Below, in pieces: positions 28,725 through 35,806 of a stretch of DNA of 45,593 nt. Below the pieces are notes generated by a model. It was not told the DNA's origin, did no database searches, and worked only from the letters and a program-made list of their open reading frames with translations. Each line of letters starts with the position of its first letter. Within the stretch, counting starts at the first letter, position 1. The position numbers and the translations under genes are program-made. Where the stretch lies: assembly GCA_019359375.1 (NCBI GenBank), contig JAHHHL010000049.1, positions 1 to 45,593 of the forward strand, in the 5' to 3' direction. Origin of the DNA: Lyngbya sp. HA4199-MV5 (GTDB lineage Bacteria; Cyanobacteriota; Cyanobacteriia; Leptolyngbyales; Leptolyngbyaceae).

Positions 28725-28811
28725 ATGCGCGATCGCTATGCTCACATGAAAGGTGCTGGCTATGATGAGAGTGGTGTGCAGGAGTGGGCACCCGTTTTGA
28801 TTCGTCGCTAA
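28725..28811 (+). CDS. Candidate small protein or gene remnant (28 codons)
   Basis: The frame from ATG at 28725 encodes MRDRYAHMKGAGYDESGVQE and then WAPVLIRR before TAA. The composition looks protein-like and has no low-complexity bias, but there is no clear Shine-Dalgarno. It could be the C-terminal remnant of a lost gene or a genuine short protein between eda and the hydrolase gene. I do not recognise it. Confidence 0.3.
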   Translation: MRDRYAHMKGAGYDESGVQEWAPVLIRR

Positions 28812-28872
28812 GCCCTCGCTGTCTGTGCTTTTCACTGGTTTAAATGCACTTTCATCATCATCAAGGTTGCTC

Positions 28873-29763
28873 ATGTTTCTCCCTCCTGGTTTTGGTCAAC
28901 ACTCCCTGGTCACTTCCCTTGGCAAAATGGCGTACTACACAGCGGACGCGCCGCCCTGGAATGCCAACGATCGTGACAAACTACCACCGCTGGTGTTTCT
29001 CCACGGGTTTGGGGGTGGGTCGTCTGCCTACGAATGGTCGAAAGTGTATCCTGCCTTTGCGTCAGAGTATCGCGTTTTGGCTCCCGATCTCATTGGCTGG
29101 GGGCGATCGGATCACCTGGAACGGGGCTATCAGGTCGAGGATTACATCACCACCATCATTGAATTCTTAGAGCAAACCAGTGAGGGGGCAGTGCCTGTGG
29201 TCGCATCCTCGCTGACGGCGGCGATCGTCATTCGGGCAGCGGTTCAGCGTCCAGAGTTGTTTCAATCCCTTATTCTGACCACACCAGCAGGGCTGTCTGA
29301 CTTTGGTTCTGACTATACGCGCACGTTTTTTGCCCAACTGGTCAGCACGCCCGTCCTCGATCGCGTTCTCTACAGCACAGGCATTGCGGTCAGTTGGGGG
29401 ATTCGCAACTTTTTGGAAAAACGGCAGTTTGCCCGACCAGAGCGGATTTTTCCTGAAATTGTGGAGGCGTACCTGGAATCCGCCCAGCAGCCAAACGCAG
29501 AATACTCAGCTCTCTCGTTTGTGCGCGGCGATCTGTCGTTTGACCTGTCGCTCTACATGCCTCAGCTAACCGTGCCAACCGCGATGCTCTGGGGTAAGCG
29601 ATCGCAGTTCACAGGTCCCGATATTGGCAAACGGCTAGCCGATCTCAATCCTCAAGCCATTCGCGCTTTTGAGGTGCTAGAGGATGTGGGACTGACTCCG
29701 CAACTGGAACTGCCTGCGGTGACGATCGCCCTCATCCGCCGCTTTCTAAAAGCGTTATCCTAG
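28873..29763 (+). CDS. Alpha/beta-hydrolase fold protein with a degenerate active site
   Basis: The fold is clear from the oxyanion segment 'PLVFLHGFGGGSSAYEW', 'RVLAPDLIGWGRSD' and a total of 296 residues. The start at 28873 (MFLPPGFGQHSL) is preferred over a GTG at 28825. The nucleophile elbow reads V-A-S-S-L-T-A instead of the usual G-x-S-x-G, and the position of the catalytic His (usually GHxPQLE) reads G-L-T-P-Q-L-E. The protein may therefore be non-catalytic or use altered residues. Similar elbow variants exist in cyanobacterial and plant relatives, so this may be a subfamily feature rather than decay. Confidence 0.85.
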   Translation: MFLPPGFGQHSLVTSLGKMAYYTADAPPWNANDRDKLPPLVFLHGFGGGSSAYEWSKVYPAFASEYRVLAPDLIGWGRSDHLERGYQVEDYITTIIEFLEQTSEGAVPVVASSLTAAIVIRAAVQRPELFQSLILTTPAGLSDFGSDYTRTFFAQLVSTPVLDRVLYSTGIAVSWGIRNFLEKRQFARPERIFPEIVEAYLESAQQPNAEYSALSFVRGDLSFDLSLYMPQLTVPTAMLWGKRSQFTGPDIGKRLADLNPQAIRAFEVLEDVGLTPQLELPAVTIALIRRFLKALS

Positions 29764-29807
29764 CTGCCTAAAGATCTTTCAGCGGTTGCTTTCAGGTGCT
29801 TTCCGTA

Positions 29808-29850
29808 CTACCCAATACCCTAAACCCAACACCCTAAACCCGACTCCCAG
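29808..29850. repeat. 'cccaataccctaaacc' short tandem repeat
   Basis: These degenerate C-rich units lie between the hydrolase and DUF4330 genes, which converge here. They include two CCCTAAACCC blocks. Confidence 0.6.
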
Positions 29851-29887
29851 ATTACAGTCTTCTTACCCAACCAATCACCGCTCTAAC

Positions 29888-30403
29888 CTACGCACCAATG
29901 CGAACATCAATCACGTACAGGTCTGAAAAGTCGTAAGTAAAGCCCTCAAGCTCGATTTTGGTACCTGTTTTAATCTTGTTATTACCCAGCAGAGGACCAT
30001 TCTTGGTCAGGTTGGCATCGCCCGCCACTGTTACAAGAAAATCTTTGGTGAGTGCGGCTTCGGGGCGGGGATCGGGCAGCGCTTTGAGTGTGCCATCGGG
30101 TTGGGGCACCGCCACGTTACGAGGCAATTCTCTGACGCTCTTAATCGTGATATCGCCAAAGGGTTGATTCCGAATGATCAGGCTGGTCTTGCCACCTTCT
30201 TTTAGCAGCGTTTTAGGATCCTGGGAGCCAACGCTTCTAATGACCACATCAACCTCAACAGGCTTCACGTTGGCATTGAGCTGAGCGCCCGTGATACTAG
30301 GCAGCAAAACGCCAACAATCACCAACAGAATGACCAAAGCCGCGCCAATATCTAAAACGCTGACCTTGCCAAACAACCGACCTTTAGAGTCCAGAATAGC
30401 CAT
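29888..30403 (-). CDS. DUF4330 family membrane-anchored protein
   Basis: This 171-residue DUF4330 protein begins with 'MAILDSKGRLFGKVSVLDIGAALVILLVIVGVLLPS', a short cytoplasmic segment followed by one membrane helix (about 15-36). The rest, about 130 residues, is beta-rich and should lie outside the membrane. The family is known mainly from cyanobacteria and its function is unknown. The gene is alone on the minus strand and convergent with the hydrolase. Confidence 0.88.
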   Translation of the reverse strand: MAILDSKGRLFGKVSVLDIGAALVILLVIVGVLLPSITGAQLNANVKPVEVDVVIRSVGSQDPKTLLKEGGKTSLIIRNQPFGDITIKSVRELPRNVAVPQPDGTLKALPDPRPEAALTKDFLVTVAGDANLTKNGPLLGNNKIKTGTKIELEGFTYDFSDLYVIDVRIGA

Positions 30404-30886
30404 GATTTTGCCTCGACGATCGCCACCACGACACCGAATGCGTCGGGCTACTTAAGAAAGATTTCTCAGGTACATCGGTCAGTTTACATGAGAGATGACG
30501 ATGAGAACCGAGTAATCCTGTGCAAGATTAGCATGGTGATGCAATCAGCAGCTATGTCTGCCAGAAATTAGGGGAAGGCAGGGGAAGAAGGCAGGAGGCA
30601 GAAGGAGGGATGAAAGGTAGAGGCAGAAGGCAGAAGGCAGAAGGAGGGATGTAGCTTGCTTCCCGTTGGCGAAGCCTGCCGAAGGCATAGGGTAGGCGAA
30701 AGGCGAAAGGTTAAAACGTTGACCGCTCGACAAGAGACAATGATTTTGCGGTTAGCTATCGTCTTCAGCGTACAGCCAAGACATTTGATTTACTGTTTAC
30801 TGGTGACTGTTCATTGGCGACTGTTCACTGGTGACTGATGACTGATGACTGTTCGTTAGAAGATCTACTGGAAAAGCTTGGGCAAT
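30404..30886. repeat. Gene-free spacer filled with several short repeat families
   Basis: Positions 30565-30655 are 'ggcagaaggcagaagg' repeats. Positions 30785-30856 are 'actgttcactggtgactg' repeats. Between them is a cttcccgttggcgaagcctgcc-type inverted segment split by a short loop. No gene is seen. Confidence 0.6.
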
Positions 30887-32014
30887 ATGGCGATCGTTCG
30901 ATTAGAGGGTATTACACGACAGTTTGGCAGTGCTACAGGCAAGACGGCGGCAGCGAAGTTCACTGGCATTACTGAGATCACGTTTGAGGTGCCTGACGGA
31001 CAGTTTTGGGCACTGGTAGGTCCGTCTGGTTGTGGGAAATCGACCATTCTCCGCACGATCGCAGGCTTAGAAAGGGCGACTTCGGGGGACTTGTATATTG
31101 GCGATCGCTGTGTGAATCAGGTGCCAGCTCGCCAGCGAGATGTGGCGATGGTCTTTCAAAACTATGCGCTGTATCCTCACATGACGGTGGCAGAAAATCT
31201 GGCTTTTGGACTGCAAATGCGGCAAGTTGAGGCGCAAAAGCGGCAAGAACGCATTGCAGACGTGGCAAAAATGCTGGCGATCGACCATTTACTCGATCGC
31301 AAACCGGGGCAATTGTCGGGTGGTCAGCAGCAACGAGTCGCCCTGGGACGTGCGATCGCCCGTCAGCCGCAGGTGTTCTTGCTGGATGAACCGCTGTCTA
31401 ACCTGGATGCTCAGCTACGGGATGACACGCGTGCCGAACTCAAACATCTCCATCAGCAAGTCGGCATCACAACGATTTACGTTACTCACGATCAAGTCGA
31501 GGCGATGACATTGGCGGATCAGATTGTGGTGTTGGATCAGGGACGCATTCAGCAAATTGGCGAGCCTCAAACCATCTACAGCCGTCCTGCCAGCCGGATG
31601 ATCGCCACGTTTTTGGGCAGTCCGCCGATGAACATTATGCGATCGGTCTACGAGGGTGCGGCGTTTCAGGTCTACGGACAGCGCCTGCCCTGCCCAGAGA
31701 CATTGCAAGCAAAACTCCAGCCGATCGTGGGGCAGTCCTACGACCTTGGCATCCGTCCAGAACACCTTCAGCTTAGTGCTGCACCAGGGCATCTCCAGGT
31801 AGACATCACTGTGGTCGAACCGCTAGGGCGAGAAGTTTTGGTGCGCGCTAAATTGCCTGCGGAAACCTCTGCTCAAGCTCAGGAAATAGCCTTTCAGTGT
31901 CGTCCTGACCAATGCCCTCGCGTCGGCGATCGCGTCTTCCTGACGGTGGAGCTAGACCAACTTTTTGTGTTTGATGTAGAGACGGGTAAGACGCTAGGGT
32001 GTGTCATCAATTAG
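30887..32014 (+). CDS. ABC transporter ATP-binding protein, sugar (MalK/UgpC) type
   Basis: This 375-residue ATPase drives a binding-protein-dependent importer, most likely for sugars or sugar phosphates. Walker A GPSGCGKST is at 45-53, the signature LSGGQQQR at 143-150, and Walker B VFLLDE at 163-168, with the switch His in 'YVTHDQVEA'. The C-terminal third is the MalK-type TOBE regulatory domain ('DLGIRPEHL', 'VEPLGREVLV'). No permease or binding-protein gene is adjacent, which is usual for shared MalK/MsmK-like ATPases. I use the ATG at 30887. The last six residues (LGCVIN) and the stop are encoded by the mobile element at 31994-32124. Confidence 0.94.
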   Translation: MAIVRLEGITRQFGSATGKTAAAKFTGITEITFEVPDGQFWALVGPSGCGKSTILRTIAGLERATSGDLYIGDRCVNQVPARQRDVAMVFQNYALYPHMTVAENLAFGLQMRQVEAQKRQERIADVAKMLAIDHLLDRKPGQLSGGQQQRVALGRAIARQPQVFLLDEPLSNLDAQLRDDTRAELKHLHQQVGITTIYVTHDQVEAMTLADQIVVLDQGRIQQIGEPQTIYSRPASRMIATFLGSPPMNIMRSVYEGAAFQVYGQRLPCPETLQAKLQPIVGQSYDLGIRPEHLQLSAAPGHLQVDITVVEPLGREVLVRAKLPAETSAQAQEIAFQCRPDQCPRVGDRVFLTVELDQLFVFDVETGKTLGCVIN

Positions 32015-32124
32015 CTCCGAAACCTTGCAATATCAGCAGTGTCACGCCCATCCCAATATACCAGGCTAGGGGCTGGAACCCTTGCTGCAAGCAATGTGTA
32101 GTATTAATTGATGACAGCCCCTGG
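31994..32124. mobile_element. CTAG-bounded 131-bp element, copy B
   Basis: This full-length, uninterrupted copy is reversed relative to copy A. It starts ctagggtgtgtcatcaatta and ends gatgacagcccctgg, where the final CTAG has become CTGG. Internal matches to copy A include cattgcttgcagcaagggtt and gcaaggttt. It overlaps the 3' end of the ABC ATPase gene. Confidence 0.88.
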
Positions 32125-32303
32125 TAGGCTGCGGCATCAAGACAGATATTATTTCAGGCAGTTAAAGCTTTGCCCTGATCCGTCCAGTAAACGGCTTCGC
32201 CCTCGTGCGATCGCCATAAGCGATGAACTCAAAGAGACGGTGTTTTTAGCCCTTATCCTTCAGCCTTTATCCTTCAGCCTTCAGCCTTTACCCTTTAGAC
32301 TTC

Positions 32304-32876
32304 CTACTGTCGGCTCATCCGATTCAATAGCCAAAGTGAAGCTGCAATGCCAAAAAACTGCGCCAGAATCACGTTAATGCTTGCCTGGACAACGAGAATA
32401 TCCAGCGGCTGAATAAATTTTGAGGGATCGGTATTCACAAAGCCGCCAATTCCCTGGTTAAACGCTTTAGCGGCTAACAAGCCTACGGTGGCTTCTGCAC
32501 CCAGTAGCGAGAGTAAAATCCCAATCAGGCTGGCAATCAAACCAGTGCGCAAAACTTGAATGGTCTCTGATTTGCGAGGACGATTTGCCGCTGCACCATC
32601 GAGTTTGCGTCCGATCGGAATGTAGCGGAATAGCGCCCAGTACATATTAAACACCAGCACAACGATCCCAAAGATTGTGACAAGTACACCAATGCCAGTG
32701 GTGGGGCTATTCTGATTTGCGCCACCAGAGCGGCTCAAAGCACCCGCAAAGATCAGAATAATGCTCGAAACAACCGTGAGCACTAGCTGGATCCAAAGGC
32801 TAATCCACCCGGTCATCCGAAAAGTCTTGGCGATTTCCTTTAGTGTGGCTGGCGCGGAGCTTGACTTGCCGAACAT
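32304..32876 (-). CDS. DUF3611 family membrane protein
   Basis: This 190-residue protein has four hydrophobic segments, at about 25-47, 64-88, 112-134 and 160-186, with little in between, so it is an integral inner or thylakoid membrane protein. 'LKEIAKTFRMTGWISLWIQLVLT' at the N-terminus and 'QASINVILAQFFGIAASLWLL' at the C-terminus are recognisable DUF3611 signatures. The family is found in cyanobacteria and plant chloroplasts, with no assigned function. It is alone on its strand, downstream of a 'ccttcagcc' repeat tract at 32248-32298. Confidence 0.88.
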   Translation of the reverse strand: MFGKSSSAPATLKEIAKTFRMTGWISLWIQLVLTVVSSIILIFAGALSRSGGANQNSPTTGIGVLVTIFGIVVLVFNMYWALFRYIPIGRKLDGAAANRPRKSETIQVLRTGLIASLIGILLSLLGAEATVGLLAAKAFNQGIGGFVNTDPSKFIQPLDILVVQASINVILAQFFGIAASLWLLNRMSRQ

Positions 32877-33402
32877 ATGCAGATGCCTAAAAGCATTGTG
32901 TTAAAAGCATTGTGCTATTAGTCTCGCATGGTAAGGCTGCATCAGGCTACACGAGAACCCCAACCAGGAATTGATACAAACTTAAAGCATTGAAGGTTTC
33001 AGAGGGGGGTGTAGGGCTTAGCCCCCAGCCAGGGATTCCACCCCTGCACTCCATCTCTACTCTCGCTGTTTAAATGGATCTGAAGTCGATCGCAGTGCTT
33101 TGATAGTTGTCTTCGTGGTTATGCTGTGGTGTGAGACATCGCCTACCATAGAGTACAAGTAGCAAAAGAGTAGCAAAAAGCGCATAGGCGTTGTATACGC
33201 AAAACGTTGCATTCCGTAAACATCTAAGCCTTCCTAAAAAACCATTTTAGAAGTTATTCCAGTCATATTGAGGGTTAACAGTTGATTAATCTTCACTTGC
33301 AGGAACCTGGTTGCGGTTCAATGAGGATGTCTATCCTTTAAGATGTCTATCCTTTAAGCAGTAACCGCGATCGACAATCTCATTCACACCAGAGTTGTTT
33401 TT
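32877..33402. other. Long leader region of the NarL-type regulator
   Basis: There is no gene over 526 bp. Positions 33000-33050 hold a repeat with the hairpin gggcttagccc and 'ccagggattccacccctgc', of a cyanobacterial spacer type. A perfect 16-bp tandem duplication is at 33326-33357. Confidence 0.5.
33326..33357. repeat. Perfect 16-bp tandem duplication upstream of the response regulator
   Basis: GATGTCTATCCTTTAA occurs twice, head to tail, with no mismatch, 45 bp upstream of the ATG at 33403. It could be a doubled operator or a recent slippage event. Confidence 0.8.
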
Positions 33403-34080
33403 ATGCTTGATGAAGCTCAATCTCAAAGTCCCGCATCCAACCTCCCTCCTCTACGCATTCTCATTGTTGAAGATGACCCAATGATGCAGCTAGGCTTGGA
33501 GCAATGCCTGGAAGATTACCCCCAACTCACCGTAGTAGGGCAGGCAAGCGATGGCTACTTGGGCGTAGAGGCTGCGTTGAAGCTAAAGCCTGATGTCATT
33601 GTGATGGATATTGGGCTACCGCGTCTGGATGGGATTGCCGCAACGCAACAGATCAAAGCGGCGTTACCGTCTGTGCATGTGGTGATGCTCACCTCACACA
33701 CCACAGAGACCGAAGTGATTGCGGCTTTATCCAGCGGTGCCGATGCCTATTGCATTAAAGGCACAAATATTGAGCGGCTGCTGGCTGCGATCGCAGCGGC
33801 TCAAGAAGGTGCTACCTATCTCGATCCACAAATTGCCCGTCGCGTCATCGAACATCTCAAACCACCGACCCCCGCCGGCAACATTGGTCACTTGTCTAAT
33901 CGAGAGCAGGAGGTACTTCAGCTCATGGTCGAAGGGCGTAGTAACCCTGAGATTGCAGCGGTGTTGTACCTCAGCCCTAACACCGTCAAAACTCACATTC
34001 GCGGCATTATGAACAAACTTGCAGTCGACGATCGCGTGCAGGCAGCCGTAGTCGCCCTGCGTTCAGGCTTAGTTAAATAG
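33403..34080 (+). CDS. NarL/FixJ-family DNA-binding response regulator
   Basis: This 225-residue transcription factor has a receiver domain (about 17-135) with the acidic pair ED at 23-24 and the phosphoacceptor D69 in 'VIVMDIGLPRLDG'. T/S and K of the switch are visible in 'VVMLTSHT' and 'AYCIKGT'. The LuxR-type helix-turn-helix is at about 160-222 ('LSNREQEVLQLMVEGRSNPEIA', 'LSPNTVKTHIRGIMNKL'). No kinase is adjacent; the unpaired histidine kinase at 7.4 kb is too distant and of the OmpR-partner type to be an obvious mate. The duplicated 16-mer upstream might be an autoregulatory site. Confidence 0.94.
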   Translation: MLDEAQSQSPASNLPPLRILIVEDDPMMQLGLEQCLEDYPQLTVVGQASDGYLGVEAALKLKPDVIVMDIGLPRLDGIAATQQIKAALPSVHVVMLTSHTTETEVIAALSSGADAYCIKGTNIERLLAAIAAAQEGATYLDPQIARRVIEHLKPPTPAGNIGHLSNREQEVLQLMVEGRSNPEIAAVLYLSPNTVKTHIRGIMNKLAVDDRVQAAVVALRSGLVK

Positions 34081-34170
34081 AGGATGGATTCGCAGCGCAA
34101 AATCTCTTGTCCAAGATGGTTGCTTTTCCTAAGCTCGGCTTTAGCCATTTGGAGGCATAGGACAAGGCAT

Positions 34171-34212
34171 AGAAAAATGAGGTGAGCGGAACAAAGTCCA
34201 TCTCACCTTTGA
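34171..34212 (-). terminator. Possible terminator of the universal-stress gene
   Basis: A 7-bp stem AGGTGAG/CTCACCT with a 15-nt loop (34180-34208) is followed on the minus strand by CATTTTTC. It lies about 110-140 bp beyond the stop at 34317, between two convergent genes. Confidence 0.4.
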
Positions 34213-34316
34213 AAAGTTGCGTTTACGATACCAGAACCCACTGCGGTAATCTTGAGTTGCTTTTGGACTCTTCTCCTCTCGCCTTTGGCAACATGTCTTA
34301 TATGTCAACAGAGTCG

Positions 34317-35003
34317 CTAGCTGCTAGGCGTTGTGGGTGGAATGCCGAGAATAGCGCAGGGAAACTCTGTCTTTAACTGCTGCACGAGTGGGTGCGCGAC
34401 TGAATCACAACCCAGCAGCAACAACGCTGCCGATTCTGCTTGCGACACATGCTGCAATTCTGTAGCGACCTGCCCAAAGCGGAGATGGGTTTTAAGCGAA
34501 CCGCGCCATTCGTCTGCCAGATGACGCGCTTGCCAAAGAATGAGGTCTGCCTGGTCAAATTGGTTTAGCTGACAGGCAGCGGCTCGTAGAGGAGGCTCGG
34601 CTACGGCACTACTGGAGCGATACCCCCCCTCAAGCGGACGAGAATCATGGTCGATCGACGCACGATAAGGGCGCTGGTCAAATGCTCGTTGGTCATAGCC
34701 CCACGGAGTTGTAAACTGGTGTGGCAAAGATGTAACAGGCAGGCAGTCGTTCACCGTATCCAGGACATAGACGACTTGAACCGTCACCTGCTTACCGGTT
34801 GCCAACCGCGTCTGATGAGCAATCCACAACGTCAAATCCAAAGCTGTTTGGCTACAAGGTGAGCCATTGTAGCCAACCAAAAGGTTGATCTCTTTAGCTG
34901 AGCATGGCTCTTGTGGCTTGGGCGGCACCAAAACCATTTGCTTGGCGAGATCAGCACGACCCAGCGCGTCTTGAAGACGTGCAAGCGTTGATAGAATATT
35001 CAC
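34317..35003 (-). CDS. Universal stress protein (UspA-like) family protein
   Basis: This 228-residue protein has the UspA-type Rossmann-like fold: 'INLLVGYNGSPCSQTALDLTLWIA' at about 38-61, a long variable middle, and 'LLLLGCDSVAHPLVQQL' with 'PCAILGIPP' at the end. The classical ATP-binding G-2x-G-9x-G(S/T) is not clearly present, so nucleotide binding is uncertain. A leading segment of about 35 residues precedes the fold. The gene is preceded by a long leader that contains a probable cyclic-di-AMP riboswitch, tying it to potassium, osmotic or dark/stress signalling. Confidence 0.8.
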   Translation of the reverse strand: MNILSTLARLQDALGRADLAKQMVLVPPKPQEPCSAKEINLLVGYNGSPCSQTALDLTLWIAHQTRLATGKQVTVQVVYVLDTVNDCLPVTSLPHQFTTPWGYDQRAFDQRPYRASIDHDSRPLEGGYRSSSAVAEPPLRAAACQLNQFDQADLILWQARHLADEWRGSLKTHLRFGQVATELQHVSQAESAALLLLGCDSVAHPLVQQLKTEFPCAILGIPPTTPSS

Positions 35004-35130
35004 GTTGAACCTCTCAAAAATAGACTGTACGAGAGGTGGGTCAGTAACAGATACACAACCGATGTTAAGCGGTAAACATACCCGTTAGGAGACTCCAATA
35101 ACCATAGCTTTTGAGGCAATAGTTTTGGGT

Positions 35131-35252
35131 GACTCCTCCCATTGCCGACGGAGTTAGCTGACGGGCTAAGACTGGAAGGTGTCTCTCTCAACTGAGATTA
35201 GCCCCGAATGGTTGGTTCCTCCGCTTGAGTTGAAGCGTGATCAGGACTCCCT
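35131..35252 (-). promoter_or_regulatory. Cyclic-di-AMP (ydaO/yuaA-type) riboswitch
   Basis: Read on the minus strand, the leader contains the conserved blocks of the ydaO/yuaA RNA in order: a CGCTTcaactcAAGCG hairpin (35222-35237) followed by GAGGAACCAA, then GGGGCTAATC, then GAGACACCTTCC, then CCGTCAGCTAACTCCGTCGG (35145-35164) followed by CAATGGGAGGAG. GGGGCTAA (35198-35205) can pair with TTAGCCC (35163-35169). The aptamer's 3' end is about 127 nt before the coding start at 35003. I see no T-rich terminator in between, so the expression platform may act on translation or on processing. Recognition is by eye, without a covariance model. Confidence 0.85.
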
Positions 35253-35539
35253 TACCTGAAATCAACTCACATTAGGCTACCCACTTGTTGGATGATTGAC
35301 GAACCTATCCCCTGACAGACCGATCACCGAAGAGCAATACGATGCGCGATGAAGCCAACTTAAGCCATCTTAATCGGTTTAAACTGCTATCTCTAAAACA
35401 TTAAGTAAAACATCTTGTACTGATCGAAACGGAAATCATCCTTAGCCAATATAGCCCACTGCGCTTAAATTGATATCTTCCCTTAGAGAGTTTAACGATA
35501 TGTTTACCGTACTATCGCATGTCCTGGTTAAGTGAGGCT

Positions 35540-35667
35540 GGTTAAGTGAGGTGCGATCGCGAAAAGGCAGAAGGCAGAGGGCGGAAGTGGAGCGAACAAC
35601 GGGTTTCCTTCTGCCTCCTGCCGTTGCCTCAAAGGCAAACGCTCGTACCGCACTTAGATGAAAAGCC
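35540..35667. repeat. Hairpin repeat element, copy 2
   Basis: It shares with copy 1 (27756-27859) the left flank aagtgaggtgcg, the core ggtttccttctgcctcctgcc, and the right part caaacgct-gtaccgca-ttaga-gaaaa. An extra insertion lies in the left arm, and an additional 'ggttaagtgagg' half-copy is just upstream. It lies in the leader of the helicase gene. Confidence 0.65.
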
Positions 35668-35806
35668 ACAAGACGCGATCGCCTCAAAACGTGACGGAGA
35701 GAGCCAGTCCAAAAATCAAGCTATATGATGAATGGAACGATCGCGTGAGTTGATCGAGTACGCGACGTTGATTGCTCCGTCTCCATCATAGGTAGGATTT
35801 TTGGGC

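Noticed and set aside
29818-29841. Two CCCTAAACCC blocks resembling plant telomere repeats
   Set aside because: Only two degenerate units, embedded in a C-rich short repeat family that recurs throughout this bacterial window.
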